The notes beneath the pieces are model-generated. The model was not told the DNA's origin and did not search any database. It saw nothing but the letters and a program-made list of their open reading frames with translations. A stretch of DNA of 64,000 nt from NCBI RefSeq assembly GCF_002115755.1, contig NZ_JFKA01000001.1, positions 744,001 to 808,000 of the forward strand, written 5' to 3'. A program made the position numbers and the translations under genes. Of this stretch, positions 54,768 through 64,000 are shown piece after piece. Position 1 is the stretch's first letter, and the number at the start of each line of letters is the position of its first letter. Source of the DNA: Thalassospira mesophila. GTDB lineage: Bacteria > Pseudomonadota > Alphaproteobacteria > Rhodospirillales > Thalassospiraceae.

Positions 54768-56048
54768 TTATCCTTCGACTGCGTCTTCCAGCGTGCGCAT
54801 CCCCGGCCGTTTGGCCTGCACCAGCACCGCCATGTTGCCGGGCTTGTGTTCGTTGCGCATCATTTTCATGTGGGCACGCGGAATATCTTCCCACGAAAAC
54901 ACATCCGACATGCTGGGGTCGATCCGGCGTTCGATCACCAGTTTGTTGGCCTGTGCCGCCTGTTTTAAATTGGCAAAGTGGCTGCCCTGAATGCGTTTTT
55001 GCCGCATCCAGACAAAACGGGCATCGAATGTCAGGTTAAAGCCGGTGGTACCGGCACAAAACACCACCATGCCACCGCGTTTGACCACATTGCACGATAC
55101 GGGAAATGTCTGTTCGCCGGGATGTTCAAACACAATGTCAACATCGACACCCTTGCCGGTAATATCCCAGATCGCCTTGCCAAATTTGCGCACTTCTTTC
55201 ATGTAAGGGCCAAATTCCGGCCCGTTCACGGTGGGAAGCTGGCCCCAGCAATCAAAATCCTTGCGGTTGATCACGGCCTTCGCCCCCAGGCCCAGCACAA
55301 ATTCGCGTTTGCTTTCGTCGGAAATAACGCCAATCGCATTGGCCCCGGCAGTGGTAATCAACTGGATCGCCATCGACCCAAGGCCACCCGAAGCCCCCCA
55401 CACCAGCACATTATGGCCGGGGCGCAAAATATGCGGGCGATGGCCAAACAACATGCGATAGGCGGTCGCCAGTGTCAGCGTGTAGCACGCGCTTTCTTCC
55501 CATGTCAGGTGTTTGGGGCGTGGCATTAACTGTTGCGATTGCACATTGGTAAACTGGGCAAAGGAGCCATCAGGGGTTTCATAACCCCAAATGCGCTGGG
55601 TGGGCGATAACATCGGGTCGCCACCATTGCATTCCTCGTCATCGCCATCATCCTGATTACAGTGAATGACAACCTCATCGCCGACTTTCCAGCGTGTGAC
55701 TTTTGAGCCGACCGCCCAGACAATGCCCGAGGCATCGGACCCGGCAATGTGGAAGGGCTCGTTATGAACGTCAAACACCGAAATCGGTTTGCCCAGGGCC
55801 GCCCACACACCGTTGTAATTAACCCCGGCCGCCATCACCAGCACCAGTACCTCGTGCGAGTCGAGAACCGGCACATCGACCACTTCGCACTGCATTGCGG
55901 TATCAGGGTCGCCGTGGCGTTCGCGGCGAATGGCCCAGGCATACATTTGCTTTGGCACATGGCCCAGCGGCGGAATTTCGCCAATGTCATAAAGGTCTTT
56001 GACGTCCGGTCCGCCCCGGTGTGGTGCAATCTCAGCGGCGGTGTTCAT
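54768..56048 (-). CDS. ccrA: Crotonyl-CoA carboxylase/reductase
   Basis: NADPH-dependent reductive carboxylation of crotonyl-CoA to (2S)-ethylmalonyl-CoA, the key step of the ethylmalonyl-CoA pathway. 426 residues from ATG 56048 (AAGGAG); longer readings are unsupported. Zinc-less MDR fold with GVNYNGVWAALGKP, WGASGGLGSMAIQL and the CO2-binding region around FEHPGE. GYETPDGSFAQFT and the HMKMMRNEH-type end are Ccr-specific. Divergent from ecm. Confidence 0.95.
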   Translation of the reverse strand: MNTAAEIAPHRGGPDVKDLYDIGEIPPLGHVPKQMYAWAIRRERHGDPDTAMQCEVVDVPVLDSHEVLVLVMAAGVNYNGVWAALGKPISVFDVHNEPFHIAGSDASGIVWAVGSKVTRWKVGDEVVIHCNQDDGDDEECNGGDPMLSPTQRIWGYETPDGSFAQFTNVQSQQLMPRPKHLTWEESACYTLTLATAYRMLFGHRPHILRPGHNVLVWGASGGLGSMAIQLITTAGANAIGVISDESKREFVLGLGAKAVINRKDFDCWGQLPTVNGPEFGPYMKEVRKFGKAIWDITGKGVDVDIVFEHPGEQTFPVSCNVVKRGGMVVFCAGTTGFNLTFDARFVWMRQKRIQGSHFANLKQAAQANKLVIERRIDPSMSDVFSWEDIPRAHMKMMRNEHKPGNMAVLVQAKRPGMRTLEDAVEG

Positions 56049-56205
56049 GGCCTTCACTCCTTTTTCGGGCCGCGTGCGGCACGGAATAACGACTTGTCGG
56101 CAAGGGAAACGCCACATTGGGCGAGTCCCCGTTGGCAATGGCGTGTAACGCTTTGGTTTCACTGCATTGCGTAATTTCGCTTTTATCGCGTTGCACAAAT
56201 TGTTA

Positions 56206-56238
56206 TATAATTACCCAGTGAATGTCTAGTGGGTAATT
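56206..56238. promoter_or_regulatory. Operator-like palindrome in the ccrA/ecm divergent promoter
   Basis: AATTACCCA (56209-56217) / TGGGTAATT (56230-56238), a perfect 9-bp inverted repeat with 12-bp spacer, overlaps a TATAAT at 56206-56211 on the plus strand. It lies where one regulator could control both ccrA and ecm, as the TetR-type CcrR does for ccr in Methylobacterium. No regulator gene is next to it. Confidence 0.55.
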
Positions 56239-56299
56239 TAAGAACGTTTTCGCGAAATAATCGGAAAGCGTTTAAGCAACAAATGTACGCGAGGTCGCC

Positions 56300-58375
56300 A
56301 TGTCAACAGATCGCACACGCACTGCAACATCGCCGAAACGCGACCGCCCGTGGTTGATCCGCACCTATGCCGGGCACAGTTCGGCCCAGGCCTCAAACGC
56401 GCTTTATCGGCAAAATCTGGCCAAGGGCCAAACCGGCCTGTCGGTGGCGTTCGATTTACCTACCCAGACCGGGTATGATTCCGACCACGTGCTGGCACGC
56501 GGCGAGGTTGGCAAGGTGGGGGTGCCGGTGTCACATCTGGGCGATATGGAAGCCCTGTTTGACGGCATCCCGCTTGATAAAATGAACACATCCATGACCA
56601 TCAACGCCCCGGCGGCATGGTTGCTGGCGTTGTATATTGCGGTGGCGGAAAAGCAGGGGGTGAAACGCGCCGATTTGCAAGGCACCACCCAAAACGACAT
56701 CATCAAGGAATATCTGTCGCGCGGGACCTATATTTTCCCGCCCGCCCCCAGTTTGAAACTGATCACCGATGTGGCGGCCTTTACCTATCGCGAGGTGCCA
56801 AAATGGAACCCGATGAATGTGTGTTCCTATCACTTGCAGGAAGCCGGGGCGACGCCGGAACAGGAACTGGCCTTTGCCCTGGCAACCGCCATTGCCGTGC
56901 TGGATGCCGTGCGCAGCTCGGGCCAGGTGCCCGAGGATGAATTTGGCCAGGTGGTGGGGAGAATTTCGTTTTTTGTGAATGCCGGTATTCGTTTTGTTAC
57001 TGAAATTTGCAAAATGCGGGCGTTTTGCGAGCTATGGGATGAAATTACCCAAACCCGTTATGGCATTAGCGATGAAAAATTCCGCCGGTTTCGTTATGGC
57101 GTGCAGGTGAATTCACTGGGGCTGACCGAACAGCAACCTGAAAACAATGTATACCGCATTTTGATTGAAATGTTGTCGGTGGTGTTGTCGAAAAACGCCC
57201 GCGCGCGCGCTGTGCAGCTTCCGGCCTGGAACGAGGCACTGGGGCTGCCGCGCCCGTGGGATCAGCAATGGTCGTTGCGCCTGCAACAGATCATGGCCTA
57301 TGAAACCGACCTTCTGGAATATGAAGACCTGTTTGATGGCAACCCGGCGATAGAGCGCAAGGTGGCGATGTTAAAACAGGGGGCACTGGCCGAACTGGCA
57401 AAAATTGATGCCATGGGCGGGGCGATTGCGGCGGTGGATAGCGGCTATATGAAGGGCGAACTGGTGCGCGCCAATGCCCAACGGTTGGCTGATATTGAAA
57501 ACGATGTCACCCGCATTGTCGGCGTAAACGCCTTTGTCGAAACCGAACCTTCGCCCTTAACCGTTGATGGCATCCAGTCGATTATGACGGTGGATGACAT
57601 GGCCGAAAGCGAACAGATTGAAAAACTGGCCCGCTGGCGCGACACCCGTAATGGCGATGCGGTAACAACCAGCTTGCAAAAACTCGAACAGGCCGCGCGC
57701 GCGGGCGACAACATTATGGAACCCTCCATCGCCTGTGCCCATGCCGGGGTGACAACCGGCGAATGGGCGCAAACCCTGCGCGATGTGTTTGGCGAATACC
57801 GCGCCCCGACCGGGGTGACATCGATCATTTTAAGCGATGATGACGGGGCCGATGGCAAAATGACCGACCTGCGCCACAAGGTGGATGCGGTATCGGCCCG
57901 TTTGGGCACAAGGATGAAAATGCTGGTTGGCAAACCGGGGCTGGATGGCCATTCCAACGGGGCCGAACAAATTGCCATGAAGGCCGGGGATGCCGGAATT
58001 GATGTGTTATATGACGGCATTCGCTGGACACCGGATGATCTGGTGAAAAATGCGCTTTCCAATAATGCTCATATTGTTGGTTTGTCGATTTTGTCAGGTT
58101 CGCATGTGGCGCTGGTGCGCGATGTGGTGCGCGGCCTGCGCGATGCCGGGGCGGGGCATATTCCGGTGGTGGTGGGGGGCATTATCCCCGAAGGCGATGT
58201 GCTGGTGCTGCGCCAAATGGGGGTGGTGGCTGTTTACACGCCCAAGGATTACCAGCTGGTCGCCATTATGACCGATATGGTCAAACTGGTGGAAAGCCGG
58301 GTCGATCAATATCGCAAAGCCGATGCCGAAGACGAAATTGGCGGCGACCATCACGACCCGGTAACGATTTACTGA
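56300..58375 (+). CDS. ecm: Ethylmalonyl-CoA mutase
   Basis: Adenosylcobalamin-dependent rearrangement of ethylmalonyl-CoA to methylsuccinyl-CoA. 691 residues. The barrel opens with DRPWLIRTYAGHSSAQASN and GLSVAFDLPTQTGYDSDH, the pattern of the Ecm/MeaA branch of mutases. The C-terminal B12 domain has Asp549-x-His551-xx-Gly554, with His as lower cobalt ligand, followed by SxL (LSILSGSH) and GG (VVGGIIP). Long enough to be a complete single-chain enzyme. Confidence 0.95.
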   Translation: MSTDRTRTATSPKRDRPWLIRTYAGHSSAQASNALYRQNLAKGQTGLSVAFDLPTQTGYDSDHVLARGEVGKVGVPVSHLGDMEALFDGIPLDKMNTSMTINAPAAWLLALYIAVAEKQGVKRADLQGTTQNDIIKEYLSRGTYIFPPAPSLKLITDVAAFTYREVPKWNPMNVCSYHLQEAGATPEQELAFALATAIAVLDAVRSSGQVPEDEFGQVVGRISFFVNAGIRFVTEICKMRAFCELWDEITQTRYGISDEKFRRFRYGVQVNSLGLTEQQPENNVYRILIEMLSVVLSKNARARAVQLPAWNEALGLPRPWDQQWSLRLQQIMAYETDLLEYEDLFDGNPAIERKVAMLKQGALAELAKIDAMGGAIAAVDSGYMKGELVRANAQRLADIENDVTRIVGVNAFVETEPSPLTVDGIQSIMTVDDMAESEQIEKLARWRDTRNGDAVTTSLQKLEQAARAGDNIMEPSIACAHAGVTTGEWAQTLRDVFGEYRAPTGVTSIILSDDDGADGKMTDLRHKVDAVSARLGTRMKMLVGKPGLDGHSNGAEQIAMKAGDAGIDVLYDGIRWTPDDLVKNALSNNAHIVGLSILSGSHVALVRDVVRGLRDAGAGHIPVVVGGIIPEGDVLVLRQMGVVAVYTPKDYQLVAIMTDMVKLVESRVDQYRKADAEDEIGGDHHDPVTIY

Positions 58376-58687
58376 CCACAACGACACTCGGCAAACCCGG
58401 CGAGAGATGTTTTTGCCGGGTATCTTCGTATGCTCCCCGCAGCATTTTGGTGATTCGTCGCCAATGGTGACGATGGTCTCGCACCATATTTTGCGATTGT
58501 GATGAACTCTACCTTAGCTTTGCCAAGGCATGCCATGTGGCAGCGTGTGCATGCAAATACGGTGTATCAACAGGGGGCACATTGCAAAGATATAGGGCAA
58601 GGTGGGGCAGGGCCAAGAAGGCGGGCGACGGGTACGGGGAACGGAGAAACGTTGCTGATAAGAACGGCTGCCAGCAATGAAATCTGA
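58376..58687. other. 312-bp gap between ecm and the GGDEF-EAL gene
   Basis: Convergent 3' ends. One hairpin, ACCCGGC (58395-58401) / GCCGGGT (58415-58421), whose loop contains a T run but which is not followed by one; it may be the ecm terminator. Nothing else recognised; short ORFs here have no support. Confidence 0.5.
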
Positions 58688-61105
58688 TTAGTCTTCGCCG
58701 TTAACGATTTCCGCTTCGATCATGGCGGCTTTGTATTTTGCCGCCCGCTCCAGAACCCATTTTTCAAAAACCGGTACCGGCAGGGGTCTGGAAAAGAGGA
58801 AGCCCTGAATGAAATCGCAGCCCTTTTTTTGCAGGTATTTCAGCTGTTCGATTTCTTCCACACCTTCGGCAACCACATCAAGATACAGGCTGTGGCCAAG
58901 GCCGATTACGGCGTCGACAATGGCTTTGTCGTCGGGGTCAACATTGATGTCATTGACAAAGGACCGGTCGATTTTAATCGAGGTCACCGGGAAACGTTTG
59001 AGGTAATTCAGCGATGAATACCCGGTACCAAAATCGTCAATCGCAATGCCAACACCCAGTTTTTTCAGTTCCTTTAGGGTGGAAACGGCTTTTTCCGGGT
59101 TGTTCATCAGGATCGATTCGGTAATTTCAAGTTCCAGCGTGCCTTCGGGCAATTTGGTTGTTTGCAGCGTCTGGGTGACGGTGCGCACCAGTTCGGCATC
59201 CTGAAACTGGGCGGGCGACAGGTTAACCGCCATGCGCAAATCGGGCATGCCGTTTTCGCGCCAGATTTGGGTTTGTTTGCAGGCTTCGCGCAACACCCAC
59301 GCGCCCAAACGGTTGATTAACCCGCATTCCTCGGCCACCGAAATAAACTCGCCGGGTAAAATCAGGCCGCGTTCCGGGTGGTTCCAGCGCACAAGGGCTT
59401 CGGCCCCTACCACCTGTTCGGTCTGGCAATCCACCTTGGGCTGATAATAAAGTTCAAGCTGGTTGAAATCCAGCGCGTTGCGCAAATCTTCTTCGATGGT
59501 TTTGCGCTCCTTAACCCGCTCATGCATGGAGGGCAGGAAGAAACGGTAATTGTTGCGGCCTTCGGCCTTGGCGGCATACATCGCCATATCGGCGTTTTTA
59601 ACCAGCTGTTCGGGGTTGTCGCCATCCTCGGGGAACAGGGTAATGCCGACCGATGCGGTTGAATGCAGGCGAATGCCCCGGCAATCAAACGGTTGTGCCA
59701 GCTCGTCAATAATGCGCTGGGCCAGAACAATGGTGTCTTCGATGTTTTGAACATCGGTCTGGATAATGGCAAATTCATCGCCCCCCAAACGCGCGGCGGT
59801 ATCCGAATCGCGAATAATACGCGACAGGCGCTGGCCCATTTCCTGAATCATCAAATCGCCGACATCATGGCCGAAATGGTCGTTAATGTCCTTGAACCGG
59901 TCCAGATCCACAAACAAAACGGTTACACCGCGCTGAAACCGGCGCGCCGACAGCAACGCCTGACGCAGCCGGTCCAAAAACAAGGTGCGGTTGGGCAGGC
60001 TGGTTAACACGTCATGCACCGCAAGGTGGCGCATGCGGGCTTCGGTTTGTTTGCGTTCGGTAATATCGGTATAGGTGGCAACATAACCACCCCCGGGCAT
60101 CGGGTTATGGTCGACCTGCACAACCCGGCCATTGGGCCGGGTGCGTTCCATGCGGTAAGGTTCACGCCGCCGCGCAATGGCAACCCGGTCTGAAATCAGG
60201 GCGGGGATGCTGACCTCGCCATATTCGCCGCGTTCACCATTAAAGCGCAAAATATCGGAAAGCGGCGTGCCTTCCTTAACCAGGTCGCGCGGCAGGTTCA
60301 AAAGCTCTATATAGCGTTCGTTCCATACCATCAGGTTCAAATCCTGATCAAACAGGCATATTCCCTGACCGATATTATGCAAGGTCGCTTCCAAAAGGGC
60401 CTGTTTACGCTGGGCTTCTTCCTGTGACTGGCCTTGCAAGGCCACCATTTCATTATATTCACGAATAAGCAGGCCAAGTTCATCGACGCTGTTCCATTCC
60501 ACCGGGCGCCGCAGGCGGCCATGTTTGGTCATGCGGATGGAATGCAACAGCCGAGACAGCGGTTCCTTGATCGAGCGGCGGTTGGCAATCAGCAGGCTGG
60601 CGGTGACAACCGCAATCAGCAAGGCAAACAGGATCAGATCAATCAGGATCCGGCGCCATAAAAGCTCGCGCACGCGGGCTTCGGTGAAGTAAATTACCAG
60701 TTCGCCAACATCGTGGCGCACATTGTTGCGTTCAAAATAAACCCGGCGCGACAGGCGCAATGTATCGTTGAGGTCGCCCTGCGATGCGCCGGTGCGGGCA
60801 AATTCGGTGCCATCGGCACCCAGGGCGCGCACGGCAACAATGTCGCGGTCGCGGCTCATGGCGTTCAAGGCTGATTCAATATTATCAACATCAAGATACC
60901 AGAACGGCGTTGCCAGAACGCGGGCATTGATATCGGCTGTTTGTTCGATTTTTTCATTAAGATCGTCGCGCAGGACGATATAGCTGGCATAGCCAAAAAT
61001 AACGAACAGGATCAGACAGCACAGGGCCACGAGCGGCAGCGCAATAAACAGCAGCCGACTGCTAAGCGATTTTCGCTGCAAAAAGCCGTAAGACCCGTGC
61101 GGCAA
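58688..61105 (-). CDS. Membrane-bound GGDEF-EAL c-di-GMP enzyme with PAS domain
   Basis: 805 residues, starting at TTG 61105 five bases after AGGAGG-ATGAG. Membrane helices at ~17-44 and ~152-174 enclose a ~105-residue periplasmic sensor; HAMP-like linker to ~225; PAS at ~240-350. The GGDEF domain has an intact GGDEF (441-445) and I-site RDSD (432-435), so it should be an inhibitable diguanylate cyclase. The EAL domain keeps EAL (569-571), the DDFGTG loop and the later catalytic Lys, Glu and Gln, so a phosphodiesterase is also possible. Net activity cannot be predicted. Confidence 0.92.
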   Translation of the reverse strand: MPHGSYGFLQRKSLSSRLLFIALPLVALCCLILFVIFGYASYIVLRDDLNEKIEQTADINARVLATPFWYLDVDNIESALNAMSRDRDIVAVRALGADGTEFARTGASQGDLNDTLRLSRRVYFERNNVRHDVGELVIYFTEARVRELLWRRILIDLILFALLIAVVTASLLIANRRSIKEPLSRLLHSIRMTKHGRLRRPVEWNSVDELGLLIREYNEMVALQGQSQEEAQRKQALLEATLHNIGQGICLFDQDLNLMVWNERYIELLNLPRDLVKEGTPLSDILRFNGERGEYGEVSIPALISDRVAIARRREPYRMERTRPNGRVVQVDHNPMPGGGYVATYTDITERKQTEARMRHLAVHDVLTSLPNRTLFLDRLRQALLSARRFQRGVTVLFVDLDRFKDINDHFGHDVGDLMIQEMGQRLSRIIRDSDTAARLGGDEFAIIQTDVQNIEDTIVLAQRIIDELAQPFDCRGIRLHSTASVGITLFPEDGDNPEQLVKNADMAMYAAKAEGRNNYRFFLPSMHERVKERKTIEEDLRNALDFNQLELYYQPKVDCQTEQVVGAEALVRWNHPERGLILPGEFISVAEECGLINRLGAWVLREACKQTQIWRENGMPDLRMAVNLSPAQFQDAELVRTVTQTLQTTKLPEGTLELEITESILMNNPEKAVSTLKELKKLGVGIAIDDFGTGYSSLNYLKRFPVTSIKIDRSFVNDINVDPDDKAIVDAVIGLGHSLYLDVVAEGVEEIEQLKYLQKKGCDFIQGFLFSRPLPVPVFEKWVLERAAKYKAAMIEAEIVNGED

Positions 61106-61117
61106 CTCATCCTCCTG

Positions 61118-61140
61118 ACTGACCTAGTCTTTTGGTCAGT
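61118..61140. promoter_or_regulatory. Palindrome directly upstream of the GGDEF-EAL ribosome site
   Basis: ACTGACC (61118-61124) / GGTCAGT (61134-61140), 9-bp spacer, perfect. TetR-type operators with CTGACC/GGTCAG arms are common upstream of efflux and signalling genes. It would lie in the mRNA leader or promoter of the minus-strand gene. Confidence 0.45.
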
Positions 61141-61344
61141 ATTTGGCCCCCATCCGGATGTGTACTCTATACCCATCCCCCGTACTTAACTTGTATCGCA
61201 TAGTTGCGACACGGCGAAGCACAAGATTGATTTTAGACATATAATTTGATCATACGAATAAAAAAAATATCCAGCGCCATTTTAAAGAGTTGTAATCAGA
61301 TGAATTTTCGCACCATCTTTTTGCAAATGAACACGGATATGACG

Positions 61345-61788
61345 TTAACGGGGCACGGCCATCCGTGCCAGTTCGTCACACCGTTCGTTTTCGGGGTGCC
61401 CGGCATGGCCTTTAACCCAGTGCCATTCAATGGTGTGCGGGCGCGATGCTTCAAGCAGGCGCTGCCATAATTCCACATTCTTAACCGGCTTTTTATCGGC
61501 GGTTTTCCAGCCGCGTTTTTGCCAGCCAAACACCCATTTGGTAATGCCATCGCGGACATAGGAACTGTCGGTATAAATATCGACATTGCACGGGCGTTTG
61601 ATGGCTTCTAACGCCGAAATTGCCGCCATCATTTCCATGCGGTTGTTGGTGGTGGCAGGGTCGCCGCCCGAAAGTTCTTTTTCCACCCCGCGAAAGCGCA
61701 TAATTGCCCCCCAGCCACCGGGGCCGGGGTTGCCGCTACACGCGCCATCGGTAAAAATGGTGACCGTATCTTTATCGTCTTGTGTCAT
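61345..61788 (-). CDS. rnhA: Ribonuclease HI
   Basis: Cuts RNA in RNA-DNA hybrids. 147 residues from ATG 61788 (the in-frame ATG at 61812 would add 8 and overlap thrB). The four acidic active-site residues are in [29 protein letters not shown] and RCDELARM, and the basic handle is [15 protein letters not shown]. Third gene after ispH and thrB. Confidence 0.94.
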   Translation of the reverse strand: MTQDDKDTVTIFTDGACSGNPGPGGWGAIMRFRGVEKELSGGDPATTNNRMEMMAAISALEAIKRPCNVDIYTDSSYVRDGITKWVFGWQKRGWKTADKKPVKNVELWQRLLEASRPHTIEWHWVKGHAGHPENERCDELARMAVPR

Positions 61789-61792
61789 GGGG

Positions 61793-62770
61793 TTATCTGT
61801 CGCCAAAGCCATAGTCGCCAGCGGATCGCACCTTCTGGTGGAACCGCAGCTTGTTAATATATTCGCGGGGGTTTTTGGGGGTTACAAGCGCGCCCTGGGG
61901 CGTGTTGATCCAGTCGTAAAGACGGGTCAGCAAAAACCGCAGTGCCGACCCGCGTGCCAGAATGGGCAGGGCGGCAATTTCATCGGCCGATAGCGGGCGG
62001 GCCCGGTTATAATTTGCCAAAAGGTTTTGCGCCTTGGTGATGTTAAAGCTGTTATCGGGTTCAAAACACCAGGCATTCAGGCAAATGGCCACGTCATAGG
62101 CCAGCACATCGTTGCAGGCGAAATAAAAATCAATCAGGCCCGAAACATCATCCTGACCGGGAAAGAAAAACACATTGTCGGTAAATAAATCGGCATGGAT
62201 GACCCCGGCGGGCAGTTTGGCCGGCCAGTTGGCTTCAAGAAAGTCCAGCTCGCCGCGGATCATGTCGCCAAGACCCGGCATCACATCATTGGCACCGTCA
62301 TTGCCGCAACTGTCAAACAGCGGGCGCCATGCCTTTACCGACAGGGCATTGGGGCGGTAATAGTCAAAATCCTGCCCTGCTATATGCAGTTTTGCCAGCG
62401 CATTGCCCAGCCCGGCACAATGGTGCGGTAACACCCGGCGCGGCGACATGCCTTGTAAAAACGATGTAATTGCGGCGGGTCTGCCACACAGGCGGCGCAA
62501 CGCAACCCCGTCAGTACCATGGATTGGGGTCGGGCAATTTAACCCCTTGGACGATAAATGGTCCATTAAACCCAGAAAAAACGGCAGATCATCGGGATCA
62601 ACCCGTTTTTCATACAGGGTTAAAATAAACGGGGCCTGATCGGTATGAAGCAGGAAATTGGTGTTTTCAACGCCCTCGGCAATGCCCTTGAACGAAACGA
62701 CTTTGCCGATGTCGTATTCAGCCACGAAACGGGCGATATCTTCATCGGACACATCGGTATAGACGGCCAT
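61793..62770 (-). CDS. thrB: Homoserine kinase (APH-fold ThrB)
   Basis: Phosphorylates homoserine for threonine synthesis. 325 residues, protein-kinase-like fold of the alphaproteobacterial ThrB type: [45 protein letters not shown] with the catalytic Asp, and [10 protein letters not shown] with the metal-binding Asp. ATG 62770 chosen; GTG 62776 is also possible. 14 nt after ispH. Confidence 0.93.
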   Translation of the reverse strand: MAVYTDVSDEDIARFVAEYDIGKVVSFKGIAEGVENTNFLLHTDQAPFILTLYEKRVDPDDLPFFLGLMDHLSSKGLNCPTPIHGTDGVALRRLCGRPAAITSFLQGMSPRRVLPHHCAGLGNALAKLHIAGQDFDYYRPNALSVKAWRPLFDSCGNDGANDVMPGLGDMIRGELDFLEANWPAKLPAGVIHADLFTDNVFFFPGQDDVSGLIDFYFACNDVLAYDVAICLNAWCFEPDNSFNITKAQNLLANYNRARPLSADEIAALPILARGSALRFLLTRLYDWINTPQGALVTPKNPREYINKLRFHQKVRSAGDYGFGDR

Positions 62771-62784
62771 GGGCACGTATTTCC

Positions 62785-63732
62785 TTAGCTGGCAAGTTCG
62801 CGGGGAAGTTTGAAAGTGACGTTTTCATCGGTCAGGGTAATGGTTTCAACGCTGACTTTATAACGTTCGCGGCAGGCATCAATCACTTCCTCGACCAGCA
62901 CTTCGGGTGCCGACGCACCGGCGGTAATGCCAAGGGTTTTGATGTTTTGCAGTTTCGACCAGTCAATATCGCGCGCCCGTTCCACCAGCACCGAAACCGC
63001 ACAGCCTTCACGTTTGGCAACCTCAACCAGCCGGTTGGAGTTTGATGAATTGGGCGCACCCAATACCAAAATCGCATCGGCACGTTCGGCAATCATTTTT
63101 ACCGCGTGCTGGCGGTTGGTGGTGGCGTAACAAATGTCTTCTTTTTTCGGCACCGAAATGGTCGGAAAGCGGCCTTGCAAAATCGCGATCATTTTGGCGG
63201 TGTCATCTAGCGACAAGGTCGTCTGGGTGACAAAGGCAATGTTTTCCGGGTCGGCAACTGCCACGGTCTGCGCATCGCTTTCGGTTTCAATCAGGGTCAT
63301 GCTGCCTTCGGGCAACTGGCCCATGGTGCCGACAACTTCGGGGTGCCCGGCATGACCAATCAGCAAAATGTGCTTGCCTTCTGCGTGGTGGCGTTCGGCC
63401 TCGCGGTGAACCTTTGAAACCAGCGGGCAGGTCGCATCAAGATAATGCAGGGCGCGTTGATCTGCATCTTGCGGCACCGATTTGGGCACGCCATGGGCCG
63501 AAAATATCACCGGCACGCCATCGGGCACGGCATCAAGTTCATCAACAAACACGGCCCCCATATCGCGCAGGCGATCAACGACGAATTTGTTATGGACAAT
63601 TTCGTGGCGCACATAAACCGGGGCGCCATATTTAACCAGCGCCTTTTCAACGATTTCAATGGCACGGTCCACCCCGGCGCAAAAACCGCGCGGGTTGGCC
63701 AACAGAATGTGAAGGTCCGCTTTGTCGGGCAT
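62785..63732 (-). CDS. ispH: 4-hydroxy-3-methylbut-2-enyl diphosphate reductase
   Basis: Last enzyme of the MEP isoprenoid pathway. 315 residues from ATG 63732 (GAGGCGG 5 nt upstream). Three cysteines for the 4Fe-4S cluster lie in GFCAGV, DATCPLV and [20 protein letters not shown] is the substrate loop, and SAHGVPKSV and [15 protein letters not shown] are family blocks. First gene of the operon with thrB and rnhA, an order seen in other alphaproteobacteria. Confidence 0.96.
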   Translation of the reverse strand: MPDKADLHILLANPRGFCAGVDRAIEIVEKALVKYGAPVYVRHEIVHNKFVVDRLRDMGAVFVDELDAVPDGVPVIFSAHGVPKSVPQDADQRALHYLDATCPLVSKVHREAERHHAEGKHILLIGHAGHPEVVGTMGQLPEGSMTLIETESDAQTVAVADPENIAFVTQTTLSLDDTAKMIAILQGRFPTISVPKKEDICYATTNRQHAVKMIAERADAILVLGAPNSSNSNRLVEVAKREGCAVSVLVERARDIDWSKLQNIKTLGITAGASAPEVLVEEVIDACRERYKVSVETITLTDENVTFKLPRELAS

Positions 63733-64000
63733 CGGCACCGCCTCGAAAATGCAAAGGACACCGGTTTGTGCCGGTATCAGGTTAACAGGTATTTCCGGTT
63801 ACATAACGCGCCTGCGCCAAAGGTGCAATGATGGCGCGTTGATATATTGCCCCCAACGATGCGGTTTGCGACACCTGTTTGTGCTTTTCGCACCGGGTTG
63901 GCCCGGTGCCGGGGGCGGCGGGATGGTGTGCATTGCATAATGTGCATTGCAACGGGTTGTGCCGGGCAGATCAACAGCATAGACTGCGCGCAACTACCGG
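63733..64000. promoter_or_regulatory. ispH upstream region with repeats, window end
   Basis: AACGCGCC (63805-63812) / GGCGCGTT (63833-63840) is a perfect 8-bp inverted repeat in the ispH leader. Further up, TGTGCATTGCA occurs twice as a direct repeat (63927-63937 and 63941-63951), starts 14 bp apart. No gene start is recognisable before the window ends. Confidence 0.4.

Overview
The window reads as chromosomal DNA of an alphaproteobacterium, most likely of the Rhodospirillales type (Thalassospira-like). This is inferred from gene content and protein style, not from a marker search. Supporting signs are the pstCAB-phoU-phoB order, argH-lptM-lysA with divergent tlpA, metX-metW, ftsEX, the ispH-thrB-rnhA operon, the small HIG1-like protein followed by a cobalamin adenosyltransferase and etfBA-hbd, and a complete ccrA/ecm/mcd core of the ethylmalonyl-CoA pathway. 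Genes are dense and no rRNA, tRNA, CRISPR array or complete insertion sequence was found.

Layout. 0-3.7 kb: 3' part of the phosphate uptake operon (end of pstC, pstA, pstB, phoU, phoB) with a strong terminator. 3.9-8.5 kb: a Kef-type cation/proton antiporter, a CaCA Ca2+/Na+ exchanger behind an unusually structured leader, a FolM-like pteridine reductase and folB. 8.9-18.8 kb: uvrC, pgsA and moaE, a block that is normally contiguous in alphaproteobacteria but is split here by a seven-gene catabolic cassette (GntR regulator, tctCBA transporter, SDR, RraA-like aldolase, cupin dioxygenase-like protein). 18.8-22.2 kb: an orphan lipoprotein plus a small helical protein, a 267-bp MITE-like element, then metW and metX. 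22.4-28.1 kb: a chorismate mutase with a degenerate prephenate dehydratase/ACT tail, hisC, tyrA, two EamA exporters and a ChaC-like gamma-glutamylcyclotransferase. 28.2-33 kb: plsC, a YdcF-like gene, ftsX and ftsE, with a zinc-ribbon protein transcribed divergently behind a CtrA-type box. 33.4-39.7 kb: a DUF4175 membrane protein, lysA, lptM, argH and tlpA. 39.8-42.9 kb: an SDR/TetR divergent pair and xylulokinase. 43-46.9 kb: hbd, etfA, etfB, cobalamin adenosyltransferase and the HIG1-like protein. 47.2-49.1 kb: a small accessory locus (secreted EndoU-type ribonuclease, an orphan 210-residue protein, a divergent Mor-like activator). 49.2-52.6 kb: an AhcY-like protein with altered catalytic residues and a soluble MCP fused to a PilZ-like domain. 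52.8-58.4 kb: mcd and ccrA divergent from ecm. 58.7-61.1 kb: a membrane GGDEF-EAL protein. 61.3-63.7 kb: rnhA, thrB, ispH.

How the genes connect. The 43-58 kb region makes metabolic sense as a whole. Ccr, Ecm and Mcd convert crotonyl-CoA through ethylmalonyl-CoA and methylsuccinyl-CoA toward mesaconyl-CoA. Mcd is expected to pass electrons to ETF (etfAB). Ecm needs adenosylcobalamin, which the adjacent adenosyltransferase supplies. Hbd interconverts acetoacetyl-CoA and 3-hydroxybutyryl-CoA upstream of crotonyl-CoA. The methionine genes and the aromatic amino acid genes each form compact units.

Most accessory or puzzling parts: the EndoU/orphan/Mor locus, the catalytically altered AhcY homologue, the catabolic cassette inside uvrC-pgsA, the MITE-like element whose end builds the metW stop codon, the attenuator-like leader before the CaCA exchanger, and the MCP-PilZ fusion with a globin-like N-terminus lacking the expected haem histidine.
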